Origin: JAOTVV01 sp039591075
GTDB taxonomy: Bacteria > Gemmatimonadota > Gemmatimonadetes > Gemmatimonadales > GWC2-71-9
Assembly: GCA_039591075.1 (NCBI GenBank)
Contig: JBDHEI010000008.1
Location: 1-64,000, forward strand
DNA length: 64,000 nucleotides
Reading direction: 5' to 3'
This document shows positions 24,120 to 31,707 of the stretch, in pieces. Numbering within the stretch: the stretch's first letter is position 1; each line of letters begins with the position of its first letter. The position numbers and the translations under genes were made by a program. The notes below the pieces were generated by a model. It saw nothing but the letters and a program-made list of their open reading frames with translations, was not told the DNA's origin and made no database searches.

Positions 24120-26891
24120 CTAGGGCTTCTCGGGCGTTGGCGCAGCCAGGAAGCCTACAGCGTGCTCGAGATCAGCATTCAGGAGCACCCGCAACACTTC
24201 GCCGTCGCTCTCTCGGGGCACGTCGATCACTTTCAGCGTTTCGGCCAAGTGTGCAAACTCGGGAAGCATTTCTGGCAACACGTTGGTGGACTGCGTGAAG
24301 AAGCGCTCCTGGAAAACCGTGTCGGGCTCGTCCGGATACAAGGGCAGGTAACGGATACCTGCTTCCACCAGGTCTTGGAAGAAATGCGTGCCGAACGACA
24401 GTTCCGGGACGTAGTTCCCTTTCTTGCGGGCTACCTCCACCAGCATCGCGGTGTTGCTGATGTCTGAGTACGTGACGTTGACCCCCAGCTTGATGTCGCC
24501 ACGGCTCCCCCACCGACCGGGTCCGATGAGCACGAATCGTCGCTTGGGGAGCATCGCGTTGAGCTTGCCGACGGCGCGCGCGACGTCCTTGAGGTCCCCG
24601 TGGCTGGCGAGCCGTCCATATCCGTCAGGATCGACGTACACGATATGAGAGACGGGCGGCACCCGTCCGTTGGCAACGTACCGGCGAGCCGAGAACAGGA
24701 TCTTGCTCTTCGAGAGGTTCCGGGGAATAGGATCGGGTGCGTGTTCCTCGGAGCGGCTCTGGGCCCGACATTGCAGGATGTACAGGTCCGACCCGTCGCT
24801 CGCGAACTCCACGTCCACCGGCATGCCCAGCCGCTCGCTGAGCAGGGTGAACAGCGTCCGGATCTGCCGTAGGAACGGCGTCTTGCCGATCAGGCCCTCG
24901 AAGGTGACCACGAAGTGGTCGGCGGCCCAGTCTGGCTCGAGTCCGATCGGCTCGCGCAATTCGTCGCCGTGCGCGACGGAGACCAGTCGTCCTGCGAGTG
25001 GGTAGTTCTCCCCGTGCGCGCGGAGGAGTTCGTGCAAATCGATCGTCTCAAACGTGTTGGTCTCGAGGTCGATCACATCGGCGCGCTTCGGTGAGTACCG
25101 CTCGGCCTCGTCGGTGGTGACGTTCACGCGGAGTCCCGGTTGTCCGGGACTGACCAGGATGGGGTAGTCGTCACTCACACGATCGACGGCTCGGGTGCCC
25201 AGTCCGGCCACCATGCGGACGAGTCCGTCCTCACGCCGTATGCGCGGTGACCAGCGCATTTCCGCGTTGCTGAAGGCGACCCCCGAAAACGCCGGGAGGA
25301 AGTACTTTCCGATCCGCGTGCCGACGACCTCCTGGATCAGGACACCCATCTCCTCGCGGAAGTCCAGCAGTCCTCGTTCGGTCCGATACTCGATGGGGTC
25401 CGGCCCGAACACGGAGGCCCAGATTTCGGCCACGGCATCCTGGAGCGCCTCGAGTCGCTGCTGCTTGGTGCCCTGGTTGGCCAAGAACAGGCTCTTGTAC
25501 TTCCCCGAGAACGACGACCCCGCTCGATCCTCGAGCATCGACGAGCTGCGCACGATGAGTGGCCGGTCGTCGAAATCGTCGAGCACGGCGGACAGGCCTT
25601 TGGTGATCTCCGAAGTGAACCGCGAGTTCTTGAAGAACTGGATAACGAACGGGTAGTCGCGACGCACCCGATCGATCGGCATGTACTTGCGGTCATAGAC
25701 TTCGTTCAGGCCGTTCGATTGGATGAAGTCCAGTATGCCATCCGACGCCACGTACCAAGTGCGGGGGAACTTGACGTTCCGGAAGAGGTCGGCGTACTCG
25801 GTAGCGGATCCCACAATCTTCTCCGCCTGGAACAGCCCGGCAGCCTTACCGCCGAGTTTTCCCTGGCTTCGAGGCGGATAGACGACGCGGGGCATCAGAT
25901 CGTAGAAATCCCTGACCGTCACGTGTTTCTTGGCCACGTTGATGAAGTCGAGCTGATCGAGGAACACTCGCCGCAGGAGCCCCACCTTGATGCTGGTGCG
26001 AAAGGCGAGCGAGAGCTGGGATTCGTCGACTGATGCATTCCGATAGCGGAGCACGGCGTCGCCGATCTCGTTCATGGTGGTCGCCTGGTTCTCGAGACCA
26101 TGGAGCAGGAAGACGCACTTGTCTTCGTTGATCCACGACTGAATGACCGAGACGATTTCCGTCTCGCTCAGGTGGCGGCCGGCCAGTTCGAACGTCCGCT
26201 CCACGAGACTTGGCGTGGGGCGCAACGCGTGTCGCTGCTGTGGTCGGTTCTCGTCCCACCCCGCGTGCACGCCCCGGGTGCTCGGCAATTCCTCGTGCAG
26301 CAGCTTGCCCGCCTCTTCGATGCCGGTCCAGCAGAGGTGGCGGACCATCCTGCGCGTGATGCGCTTGAGAAGCTCTTGGTCGGTTCGCATCAGAAACTCG
26401 ACCAGCACCCGCCACGATCGTCGCTCGCGACTGGTGAGTTTCGCCACGACCCGCTCCCAGCTCTCTCGGTCCTGGCGAAGCCCCCGCTGCATTGCCCAGA
26501 GAGCAATGCGCTCCGCGATGGCATCGATGAGCCGCCGTTCCTCCTTGAGGAACGGACCTTCGTAGAGTGCCGGTCGTTCCTCCCGATAGGACACGGCGAC
26601 GCTCCCGGTGATCTCTCCCTGCACCCGGATGTCTGTCTCCAAGGTCCAGGGGGTCGAGACGTGATCGTCCGGCTGATACGTGTTTCGGCCCATGGTAATC
26701 CTGGCCTGGCAGATGTCCGGGTACTTCCAGCCGGCCGGGATGACCAGGATCAGCTGATTGAAGACATCCGTTTCTTCATGTGCGGCCTGCCTGCTGAGGA
26801 TCTCGTCGATCCGGTAGAGGCAGTTGAGTTCCTTGGCCCGCTCCTGCAGGTCTTCCAATAGCTGTTCGGCGGACCGGTCAGGATTGATCAC
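24120..26891 (-). CDS. PEP-synthase-like ATP-grasp protein, long paralogue
   Basis: About 923 aa. Residues of about 1-340 hold an N-terminal region with a possible GAF-like sensor (ILVIPAGWKYPDICQARITMG, EGPFLKEERRLIDAIAERIAL). Then comes a PPDK_N/PEP-synthase ATP-grasp domain (GGKAAGLFQAEKIVG, PLIVRSSSMLEDRAGSSFSG, EMGVLIQEVVG). A C-terminal domain carries RFVLIGPGRWGSRGD. The phospho-His swivelling domain and the PEP-binding barrel are absent, so it cannot be a normal PEP synthase. GTG 26891 follows GAGG. It is probably co-transcribed with its paralogue and gdhA. Confidence 0.72.
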   Translation of the reverse strand: MINPDRSAEQLLEDLQERAKELNCLYRIDEILSRQAAHEETDVFNQLILVIPAGWKYPDICQARITMGRNTYQPDDHVSTPWTLETDIRVQGEITGSVAVSYREERPALYEGPFLKEERRLIDAIAERIALWAMQRGLRQDRESWERVVAKLTSRERRSWRVLVEFLMRTDQELLKRITRRMVRHLCWTGIEEAGKLLHEELPSTRGVHAGWDENRPQQRHALRPTPSLVERTFELAGRHLSETEIVSVIQSWINEDKCVFLLHGLENQATTMNEIGDAVLRYRNASVDESQLSLAFRTSIKVGLLRRVFLDQLDFINVAKKHVTVRDFYDLMPRVVYPPRSQGKLGGKAAGLFQAEKIVGSATEYADLFRNVKFPRTWYVASDGILDFIQSNGLNEVYDRKYMPIDRVRRDYPFVIQFFKNSRFTSEITKGLSAVLDDFDDRPLIVRSSSMLEDRAGSSFSGKYKSLFLANQGTKQQRLEALQDAVAEIWASVFGPDPIEYRTERGLLDFREEMGVLIQEVVGTRIGKYFLPAFSGVAFSNAEMRWSPRIRREDGLVRMVAGLGTRAVDRVSDDYPILVSPGQPGLRVNVTTDEAERYSPKRADVIDLETNTFETIDLHELLRAHGENYPLAGRLVSVAHGDELREPIGLEPDWAADHFVVTFEGLIGKTPFLRQIRTLFTLLSERLGMPVDVEFASDGSDLYILQCRAQSRSEEHAPDPIPRNLSKSKILFSARRYVANGRVPPVSHIVYVDPDGYGRLASHGDLKDVARAVGKLNAMLPKRRFVLIGPGRWGSRGDIKLGVNVTYSDISNTAMLVEVARKKGNYVPELSFGTHFFQDLVEAGIRYLPLYPDEPDTVFQERFFTQSTNVLPEMLPEFAHLAETLKVIDVPRESDGEVLRVLLNADLEHAVGFLAAPTPEKP

Positions 26892-26916
26892 GCGCACCGT
26901 CCTCGTCGGCGAGTGC

Positions 26917-28671
26917 TCATGTACGGTACCATACTGCACCACGGCCGGACCGGCCGTCCACCTTGACCAGCAGCGGGCCCGCAGTGCGGATGTGTCGGAC
27001 AAACTCCGTTTCGGCGACGGCCTCGTTCCCGTCGAGCCACTGCCAGTCGATTCCGGGCGCTGTGTCGTGAGGCACCGAGAAGTAGCTCACCTGGAAGCTC
27101 GAGATGTTGTGGAAGAAATGCGAGCCCTGGCTGGCTTCGATCATCATGTCGGGTCGGGTGGCCTCTACGATGGCCTTGGCCCCGCAGATCTGCCCCCATT
27201 TCACGGGGATCCCGAGCCAGGGATCTGCGCTTCCCCATCGGCCAAAACCGATCAGCAGGTAGGGGCGGTCCTGATCCAACAGTCCCGCATTCATCTTTTC
27301 CAGCTGCTCGCCAACCGTGCGCGTGTGACGGGTCTCGAACACCGCAGGCTTCACGTAGACCACGTCCTCGATGGTCTCGACGACGCCGTTGCCCATCACG
27401 TGGCGCGAAGCGAGCAGCACGTTGGGGGAATCGAGCTCGCTCTCGTCAACGTGGACCTCTTTGTCGGGCACCACCATCGGGCGGATTTGCAGAAAACCGA
27501 GGTGTGGCTTGGAGCCGGCAGCTTTGGGGAAGGTCATCGCGAATTCAATTTCGACGTCACGCCCCGTGGCGCTCTCGCAGGAGTCGAGGAGCGAGCGGAC
27601 CACCGAGTTGAGCGGGTACTGCTCGTGCAGGAGCAACGGGGCGAAGTTGAGAATCCGTGGTCCTGCGGTCCCGACGCCTGGCGTCACGCGGTCGGAGTCG
27701 GCGACGTATGTCGACGCCGAGTAGCGCAGGGTGCCGTCGTACTCCGCCTCACGAAGGCCCGCCTGAGCCAGATACTCCGTTTCGGCCATGGGGTCGTACG
27801 GCGGTGCCTTCCCGACATTGATCGCCCAGAACTCTCTCTGGGTCACGGCGAGGAGGTCTCTCGGCGAGCTGTAGGGCGGTGGGGATTTGGGCCTGGCGGG
27901 CGAGTAGGAGTAACACAGACCCCCGTCGACGATGGTCTTGCCGAGGCCCAGGGCCAAATCGACCACGCCCTCGTCTCGATCGGCGCCGCCTGTAGGATAG
28001 AAATTGAACGAGCGCGCGACCCCTGAGACATCGGGGTAGAACCGGTCGCCGTGCCGTTGGCCCACCACCTCCTGGAGGATCACGGCCATCTTCTCCTCGC
28101 CGTCGGGCGTACGGGATGACCGGCGATAATCGCGGGCCGATTTGAAGAAGGTCGAGGCATAGACGAACTTCAACGCCTCCACCAGCCGCTGGAATCGAGT
28201 GGTGCTGTCTGGCTGGTTGTTCGGCGTCATCTTCGTCTCGTAGACGCCGGCGAAGGGGTGGAGCAACGCATCCTCGAGCAGGCTGGAAGAGCGCACCGCG
28301 AGTGGCGCGCGGATCAGATCCGCCAGTGTCCGCAGATCGCCGAGGATCTCTGTCGGAAGGTCCCCCTGCTGGAACGCGTGGGCGATGCGCTCGTCGAGGA
28401 GGTCGGAGGAGGCGATCTCGCCGAGGTGGTTCCGTTCCAGGAACGCATCGAATACGTCCGTCGCCACCACGGCAAACCTGGGAATGCCGACCTCGATCTG
28501 GGCGTCGGTGCGGGGTCCGAACCCCGCGTGCAGCATCTTCCGAACCGAGACGAGGCCCCGGGCCTTTCCACCGATCTCCCCGTGTCCAATGCGTCCCGGA
28601 GTGCCGTCGGATCCGAAGGCATCCCGGTCGAACGGGGAGAGGTCATGTCTGTTCCGAGCGTATCGGTCCAT
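26917..28671 (-). CDS. PEP-synthase-like ATP-grasp protein, short paralogue
   Basis: 584 aa. It starts directly with the PPDK_N-type ATP-grasp domain (GEIGGKARGLVSVRKML, APLAVRSSSLLEDALLHPFAGVYET, KMAVILQEVVGQRHGDRFYP). It ends in the same C-terminal domain as the next gene (PYLLIGFGRWGSADPWLGIPV). No swivelling phospho-His or PEP barrel domain is present. It lacks the N-terminal sensor-like part of its paralogue. Lies 19 bases below gdhA and 25 bases above the longer paralogue, so the three likely form one operon. Substrate unknown. Confidence 0.72.
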   Translation of the reverse strand: MDRYARNRHDLSPFDRDAFGSDGTPGRIGHGEIGGKARGLVSVRKMLHAGFGPRTDAQIEVGIPRFAVVATDVFDAFLERNHLGEIASSDLLDERIAHAFQQGDLPTEILGDLRTLADLIRAPLAVRSSSLLEDALLHPFAGVYETKMTPNNQPDSTTRFQRLVEALKFVYASTFFKSARDYRRSSRTPDGEEKMAVILQEVVGQRHGDRFYPDVSGVARSFNFYPTGGADRDEGVVDLALGLGKTIVDGGLCYSYSPARPKSPPPYSSPRDLLAVTQREFWAINVGKAPPYDPMAETEYLAQAGLREAEYDGTLRYSASTYVADSDRVTPGVGTAGPRILNFAPLLLHEQYPLNSVVRSLLDSCESATGRDVEIEFAMTFPKAAGSKPHLGFLQIRPMVVPDKEVHVDESELDSPNVLLASRHVMGNGVVETIEDVVYVKPAVFETRHTRTVGEQLEKMNAGLLDQDRPYLLIGFGRWGSADPWLGIPVKWGQICGAKAIVEATRPDMMIEASQGSHFFHNISSFQVSYFSVPHDTAPGIDWQWLDGNEAVAETEFVRHIRTAGPLLVKVDGRSGRGAVWYRT

Positions 28672-28690
28672 GGCGGCAGCCGGAGGGTGG

Positions 28691-29980
28691 CTATCCCTGG
28701 ATCCAGCCGCGGTCCCGACACGCTCGGGTCACGCGATCGACCGCGATGACGTACGCGGCCGTACGCGTGAAGAGCTTCCGTTTGCGGGCGAGCTCACTGA
28801 CGGCGACAAACGCCGCCGTCATCTTGACGTCGAGCTTGCTCAGCACCTCGTCTTTGTCCCAATAATAGTTGGAATTGCTCTGCACCTGCTCGAAGTAGCT
28901 GCACGTCACCCCGCCGGCATTGGCGAGCAGATCGGGTATCACGAAGATCCCGCGTCGTTCGAGTGCCGAGTCGGCAGCTGGCGTGGTCGGTCCGTTGGCG
29001 CCTTCGACTATGATCCTGACCCGTTTGCCTATCCGGGACACGTTGTCTTCGGTGATCTGGTTTTCGAGGGCTGCCGGGATCAGGATGTCGACGTCCTGCT
29101 CGAGCCACGCCTCGCCCGGCAGGATCTCGTAGCCCAAGTCCTGCACCCTGCGCTTGTCGATTCCACCGAACCGGTCCGTAACACCGAGCAACTCGTCCAG
29201 ATCGATGCCCTCCTTCCGACGGAAGGAGTAGCTGGCCTGGTCGGTCTGATCCCAGCAGGAGACGCAGACCGTACGGCCACCGATCTGGCTGTAAAGCCGA
29301 ATGGCGTTCTGCGCGACGTTTCCGAATCCTTGGACACTGGCGGTGGTATCGTCCGGCCGGATGTCGAGTTCCTTGAGCGCTTCGCGCAGCGTGAACACCA
29401 GACCGAAACCGGTGGCCTCCGCCCGGCCCTGTGAGCCACCCACCCCGACCGGTTTTCCTGTGATGAAGCCGGGCTGCTTGGATCCGTGGATCGCCTCGAA
29501 CTCGTCCAGCATCCACAACATGTGTTGTGCAGAGGTCATCACATCCGGGGCGGGCACGTCGAGGTGAGGGCCCATGTTGCGGCCCATGCAGCGAACATAG
29601 CCGCGACACACGGTCTCTTGCTCCCTGGCGCTCAGGTTGTGCGGGTCGCACACCACCCCGCCCTTGGCCCCACCGAGTGGGATGTCGACGACGGCGCATT
29701 TCCACGTCATCCACATTGCGAGAGCCCGGACCGTGTCGAGGGTCTCCAGCGGATGAAATCGTATGCCGCCCTTGCACGGTCCCTTGGCGTCGTTGTGCTG
29801 GACCCGGAATCCTCGGAAGATGTGGACGCGCCCGTCATCCATCCGAGCCGGGATGGCGAACGTGAACTCCCGCATGGGGTAGCGCAGGAGATCGCGCGCA
29901 GACGGATCGAGATTCAGCAGTTCGGCGACCCCATCGAACTGCGCCTGAGCGATGTCGAAAGCGTTGTACGATCTGGTCAT
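28691..29980 (-). CDS. gdhA: Glutamate dehydrogenase (Glu/Leu/Phe/Val family)
   Basis: A 429-aa cytosolic enzyme that interconverts glutamate and 2-oxoglutarate plus ammonia. Substrate site: KGGIRFHP, the catalytic-lysine loop PLGGAKGGV and the Asp of VPAPDVMT. Dinucleotide fold: VQGFGNVAQNAIRLY. Length fits the hexameric 50-kDa class. The start at ATG 29980 gives MTRSYNAFDIAQAQFDG. It heads a probable operon with two ATP-grasp proteins and converts the same 2-oxoglutarate that Kgd consumes. Confidence 0.93.
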   Translation of the reverse strand: MTRSYNAFDIAQAQFDGVAELLNLDPSARDLLRYPMREFTFAIPARMDDGRVHIFRGFRVQHNDAKGPCKGGIRFHPLETLDTVRALAMWMTWKCAVVDIPLGGAKGGVVCDPHNLSAREQETVCRGYVRCMGRNMGPHLDVPAPDVMTSAQHMLWMLDEFEAIHGSKQPGFITGKPVGVGGSQGRAEATGFGLVFTLREALKELDIRPDDTTASVQGFGNVAQNAIRLYSQIGGRTVCVSCWDQTDQASYSFRRKEGIDLDELLGVTDRFGGIDKRRVQDLGYEILPGEAWLEQDVDILIPAALENQITEDNVSRIGKRVRIIVEGANGPTTPAADSALERRGIFVIPDLLANAGGVTCSYFEQVQSNSNYYWDKDEVLSKLDVKMTAAFVAVSELARKRKLFTRTAAYVIAVDRVTRACRDRGWIQG

Positions 29981-30174
29981 CTGCAGAGTCCGGCCGACGC
30001 GATGGTCGGAACGCGAACCTTTCCTTTCTGGAAGTCCCAAGCCCCCCTCATCCCCACCCGGTGCTGCAGCGAGGTGCCTGAAATGTAATAGGGTCTATCG
30101 GTTACGGCGTTTCGCGCCGGTTGGGGGCCGGCCGGGAGATTGGACTGGGGGAAGGCGGCAGACCGAGCGAGGAA

Positions 30175-30204
30175 TTGAAAATCTATATGATTATCATATA
30201 TATG
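30175..30204 (+). promoter_or_regulatory. Promoter with perfect palindrome, leaderless toxin-antitoxin-like operon
   Basis: TTGAAA at 30175-30180, an 18-base spacer and TATATG at 30199-30204. The palindrome TATATGAT-T-ATCATATA (30184-30200) fills the spacer. Predicted transcription begins about at the ATG 30211, so the message would be leaderless, which agrees with the lack of a ribosome site. The symmetry suggests autoregulation by the first gene product (inferred). Confidence 0.65.
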
Positions 30205-30210
30205 TTATTC

Positions 30211-30702
30211 ATGACACTCGGTCAGTTTGCCGTTGCGGTCGGCGCACCAGCGCGCTGGGTCCAGAACGCGTATCAGGCGCTGGGCATACCGGCGCGATAC
30301 ACGGAGGATCTTGCTCGGCGTCTGAGCTTTGCCCGCACGGTGAAGGCTGCGTGTGGGATGTCGCTGCGGCAGGCGTTCCCGCTGGCGGAGGAGGCGCTGG
30401 CCCGGTGGCCGCAGCATCGTACGTGGGAGCTCGCCGGCCCGGATGGCGTCGTCCGCATGACCCTCGATCTGGAGCGGTTCCTGTCCGACTGTACCGTGCG
30501 ACTGTCGCTCGCGCGATGCTGGTATGCCGAAAAGCGGCGAGGGCGACCACCGAAAAAGCGCCGGCGCGGCATCGCGTGGGCCAAGTGGTACGGCGTGGAC
30601 ATTTCGCTCCTCGAGGCGTCGTTACGGTTGACGCCCGAGCAGCGGCTCAAGCGATTGGATGAGGCGGTGGAGTTCTTCCGCAAGGCGCGCATTCTCCGAT
30701 GA
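30211..30702 (+). CDS. Putative DNA-binding antitoxin-like protein with AT-hook-like segment
   Basis: About 163 aa, not recognised with certainty. The N-terminus (TLGQFAVAVGAPARWVQNAYQALGIPARYTEDLA) has helix-turn-helix/MerR-like spacing, and a second helical block follows. A very basic segment RRGRPPKKRRRG around residues 110-121 resembles an AT-hook. The C-terminal helix TPEQRLKRLDEAVEFFRKAR is typical of small TA-type proteins. ATGs at 30187 and 30202 are also in frame, but 30211 fits the promoter. Its stop overlaps the nucleotidyltransferase start (ATGA). Confidence 0.5.
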   Translation: MTLGQFAVAVGAPARWVQNAYQALGIPARYTEDLARRLSFARTVKAACGMSLRQAFPLAEEALARWPQHRTWELAGPDGVVRMTLDLERFLSDCTVRLSLARCWYAEKRRGRPPKKRRRGIAWAKWYGVDISLLEASLRLTPEQRLKRLDEAVEFFRKARILR

Positions 30703-31187
30703 CGCTGTTCCAGTCCCAGATCGATGCGCTGGTGAGAGCGCCTGTCCGGTTCGTGGTTGTCGGGGGCGTGGCGGCTGGGCTGCACGGGATGGCGCGTGCG
30801 ACCTTCGACCTCGATATCTGCTATGACCCGGCACCGGATAATCGCGGGCGCCTTGCGGCCGTGCTCGCGGAGTGGAACGCCTATCTCCGCGGTGTGGAAG
30901 CCGACTTGCCCTTTGTCATGGATGCCCGGCAGCTCGAGATCTCGCCGGTGATGACACTCGCGACGTCGTTGGGGGATCTCGACGTCATGGACCGCGTTGA
31001 GGGGGTAGGGGACTTCACAGCTGTGCTCGCGAATTCGGTCGAGACAATCGTTGGTGATACACGATTCCGGATTCTGGACCTTCCCGCGCTGATCAAGGCC
31101 AAGCGTGCGGCGAACCGCCAGAAAGACCGCGGGCAGCTGCCGGAGCTGGAGGCGTTGTTGGAAATGAGAGGGCAGATGAACGGTTAG
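30699..31187 (+). CDS. Nucleotidyltransferase, toxin-like (MNT/DUF6036 type)
   Basis: A 162-aa protein with the minimal nucleotidyltransferase signature: FVVVGGVAAGLHGMARATFDLDIC, where GG and DLD are the nucleotide/metal site. Later, ILDLPALIKAKRAANRQKDRGQLPEL matches the C-terminal helix of DUF6036-like proteins, which include type IV TA toxins (AbiEii, MenT-like). It is translationally coupled to the DNA-binding-like gene. The TAG stop at 31185-31187 lies inside octanucleotide array C, so the last residues (MNG) may derive from it. Confidence 0.7.
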   Translation: MTLFQSQIDALVRAPVRFVVVGGVAAGLHGMARATFDLDICYDPAPDNRGRLAAVLAEWNAYLRGVEADLPFVMDARQLEISPVMTLATSLGDLDVMDRVEGVGDFTAVLANSVETIVGDTRFRILDLPALIKAKRAANRQKDRGQLPELEALLEMRGQMNG

Positions 31188-31212
31188 GCGGTTGAGCGGT
31201 TAGGCGGTTAGA
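31181..31212. repeat. Octanucleotide array C over the nucleotidyltransferase stop codon
   Basis: Four units in the plus strand: CGGTTAGG, CGGTTGAG, CGGTTAGG, CGGTTAGA. The first unit carries the TAG stop codon of the nucleotidyltransferase gene (31185-31187). Confidence 0.88.
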
Positions 31213-31273
31213 TGGTACCGCGGGCGCGGATTTGCATGACACCCGTCAAGCACTGGCGGTCATGTTTCCAGTC

Positions 31274-31651
31274 ATGGCGCCGTACGAGCGATTCGAAGCC
31301 TTCCGCCTCTGTCACGAGCTCGCACTGATCGTCTATCGGGAGACGACGTTCTTTCCGAAGGCTGAGCAGTACGGTCTGACGTCACAGGCTCGAAGAGCCG
31401 CATTCTCGGCCGCCGCCAACATCGTCGAGGGATCAGTGAAGCGGGGCGCAGCTGAATTCCGCCGCTATCTGGACATCTCCCTCGCATCATTGGCCGAGTT
31501 GGGTTACGTCATTCGCCTCGCGCACGAGCTCAGTTTGCTGGATGGCGACCAATTTGGGCAAATCGGTGCCGCCCATACTGAAGCGAGCAAGGCAACCTGG
31601 GGTCTCTACGCCTCGATGCGCCGCCAGTCGGCCCAGAAGCCGACCGCCTAA
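31274..31651 (+). CDS. Four-helix bundle protein (23S rRNA intervening-sequence family)
   Basis: A protein of about 125 aa. APYERFEAFRLCHELALIVYRET, then QYGLTSQARRAAFSAAANIVEGSVKR and FRRYLDISLASLAELGYVIRLA, is the S23/IVP four-helix family. Members are encoded in 23S rRNA intervening sequences and, as here, as free-standing genes; role unknown. Start 31274 is chosen by family alignment; 31232 and 31262 are alternatives. The TAA stop (31649-31651) is supplied by octanucleotide array D. Confidence 0.78.
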   Translation: MAPYERFEAFRLCHELALIVYRETTFFPKAEQYGLTSQARRAAFSAAANIVEGSVKRGAAEFRRYLDISLASLAELGYVIRLAHELSLLDGDQFGQIGAAHTEASKATWGLYASMRRQSAQKPTA

Positions 31652-31707
31652 CCGCTCAACCGCCTAACCGTTAAACCGCTCAACGGCCTAACCGCCTACC
31701 CGCCTAC
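31644..31707. repeat. Octanucleotide array D filling a convergent intergenic gap
   Basis: Eight units of CCGCCTAA and variants (CCGCTCAA, CCGTTAAA, CGGCCTAA, CCGCCTAC). The array covers the stop codon of the four-helix gene (31649-31651) and that of the converging VWA gene (31698-31696). All bases between the two genes belong to the array. Confidence 0.9.
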
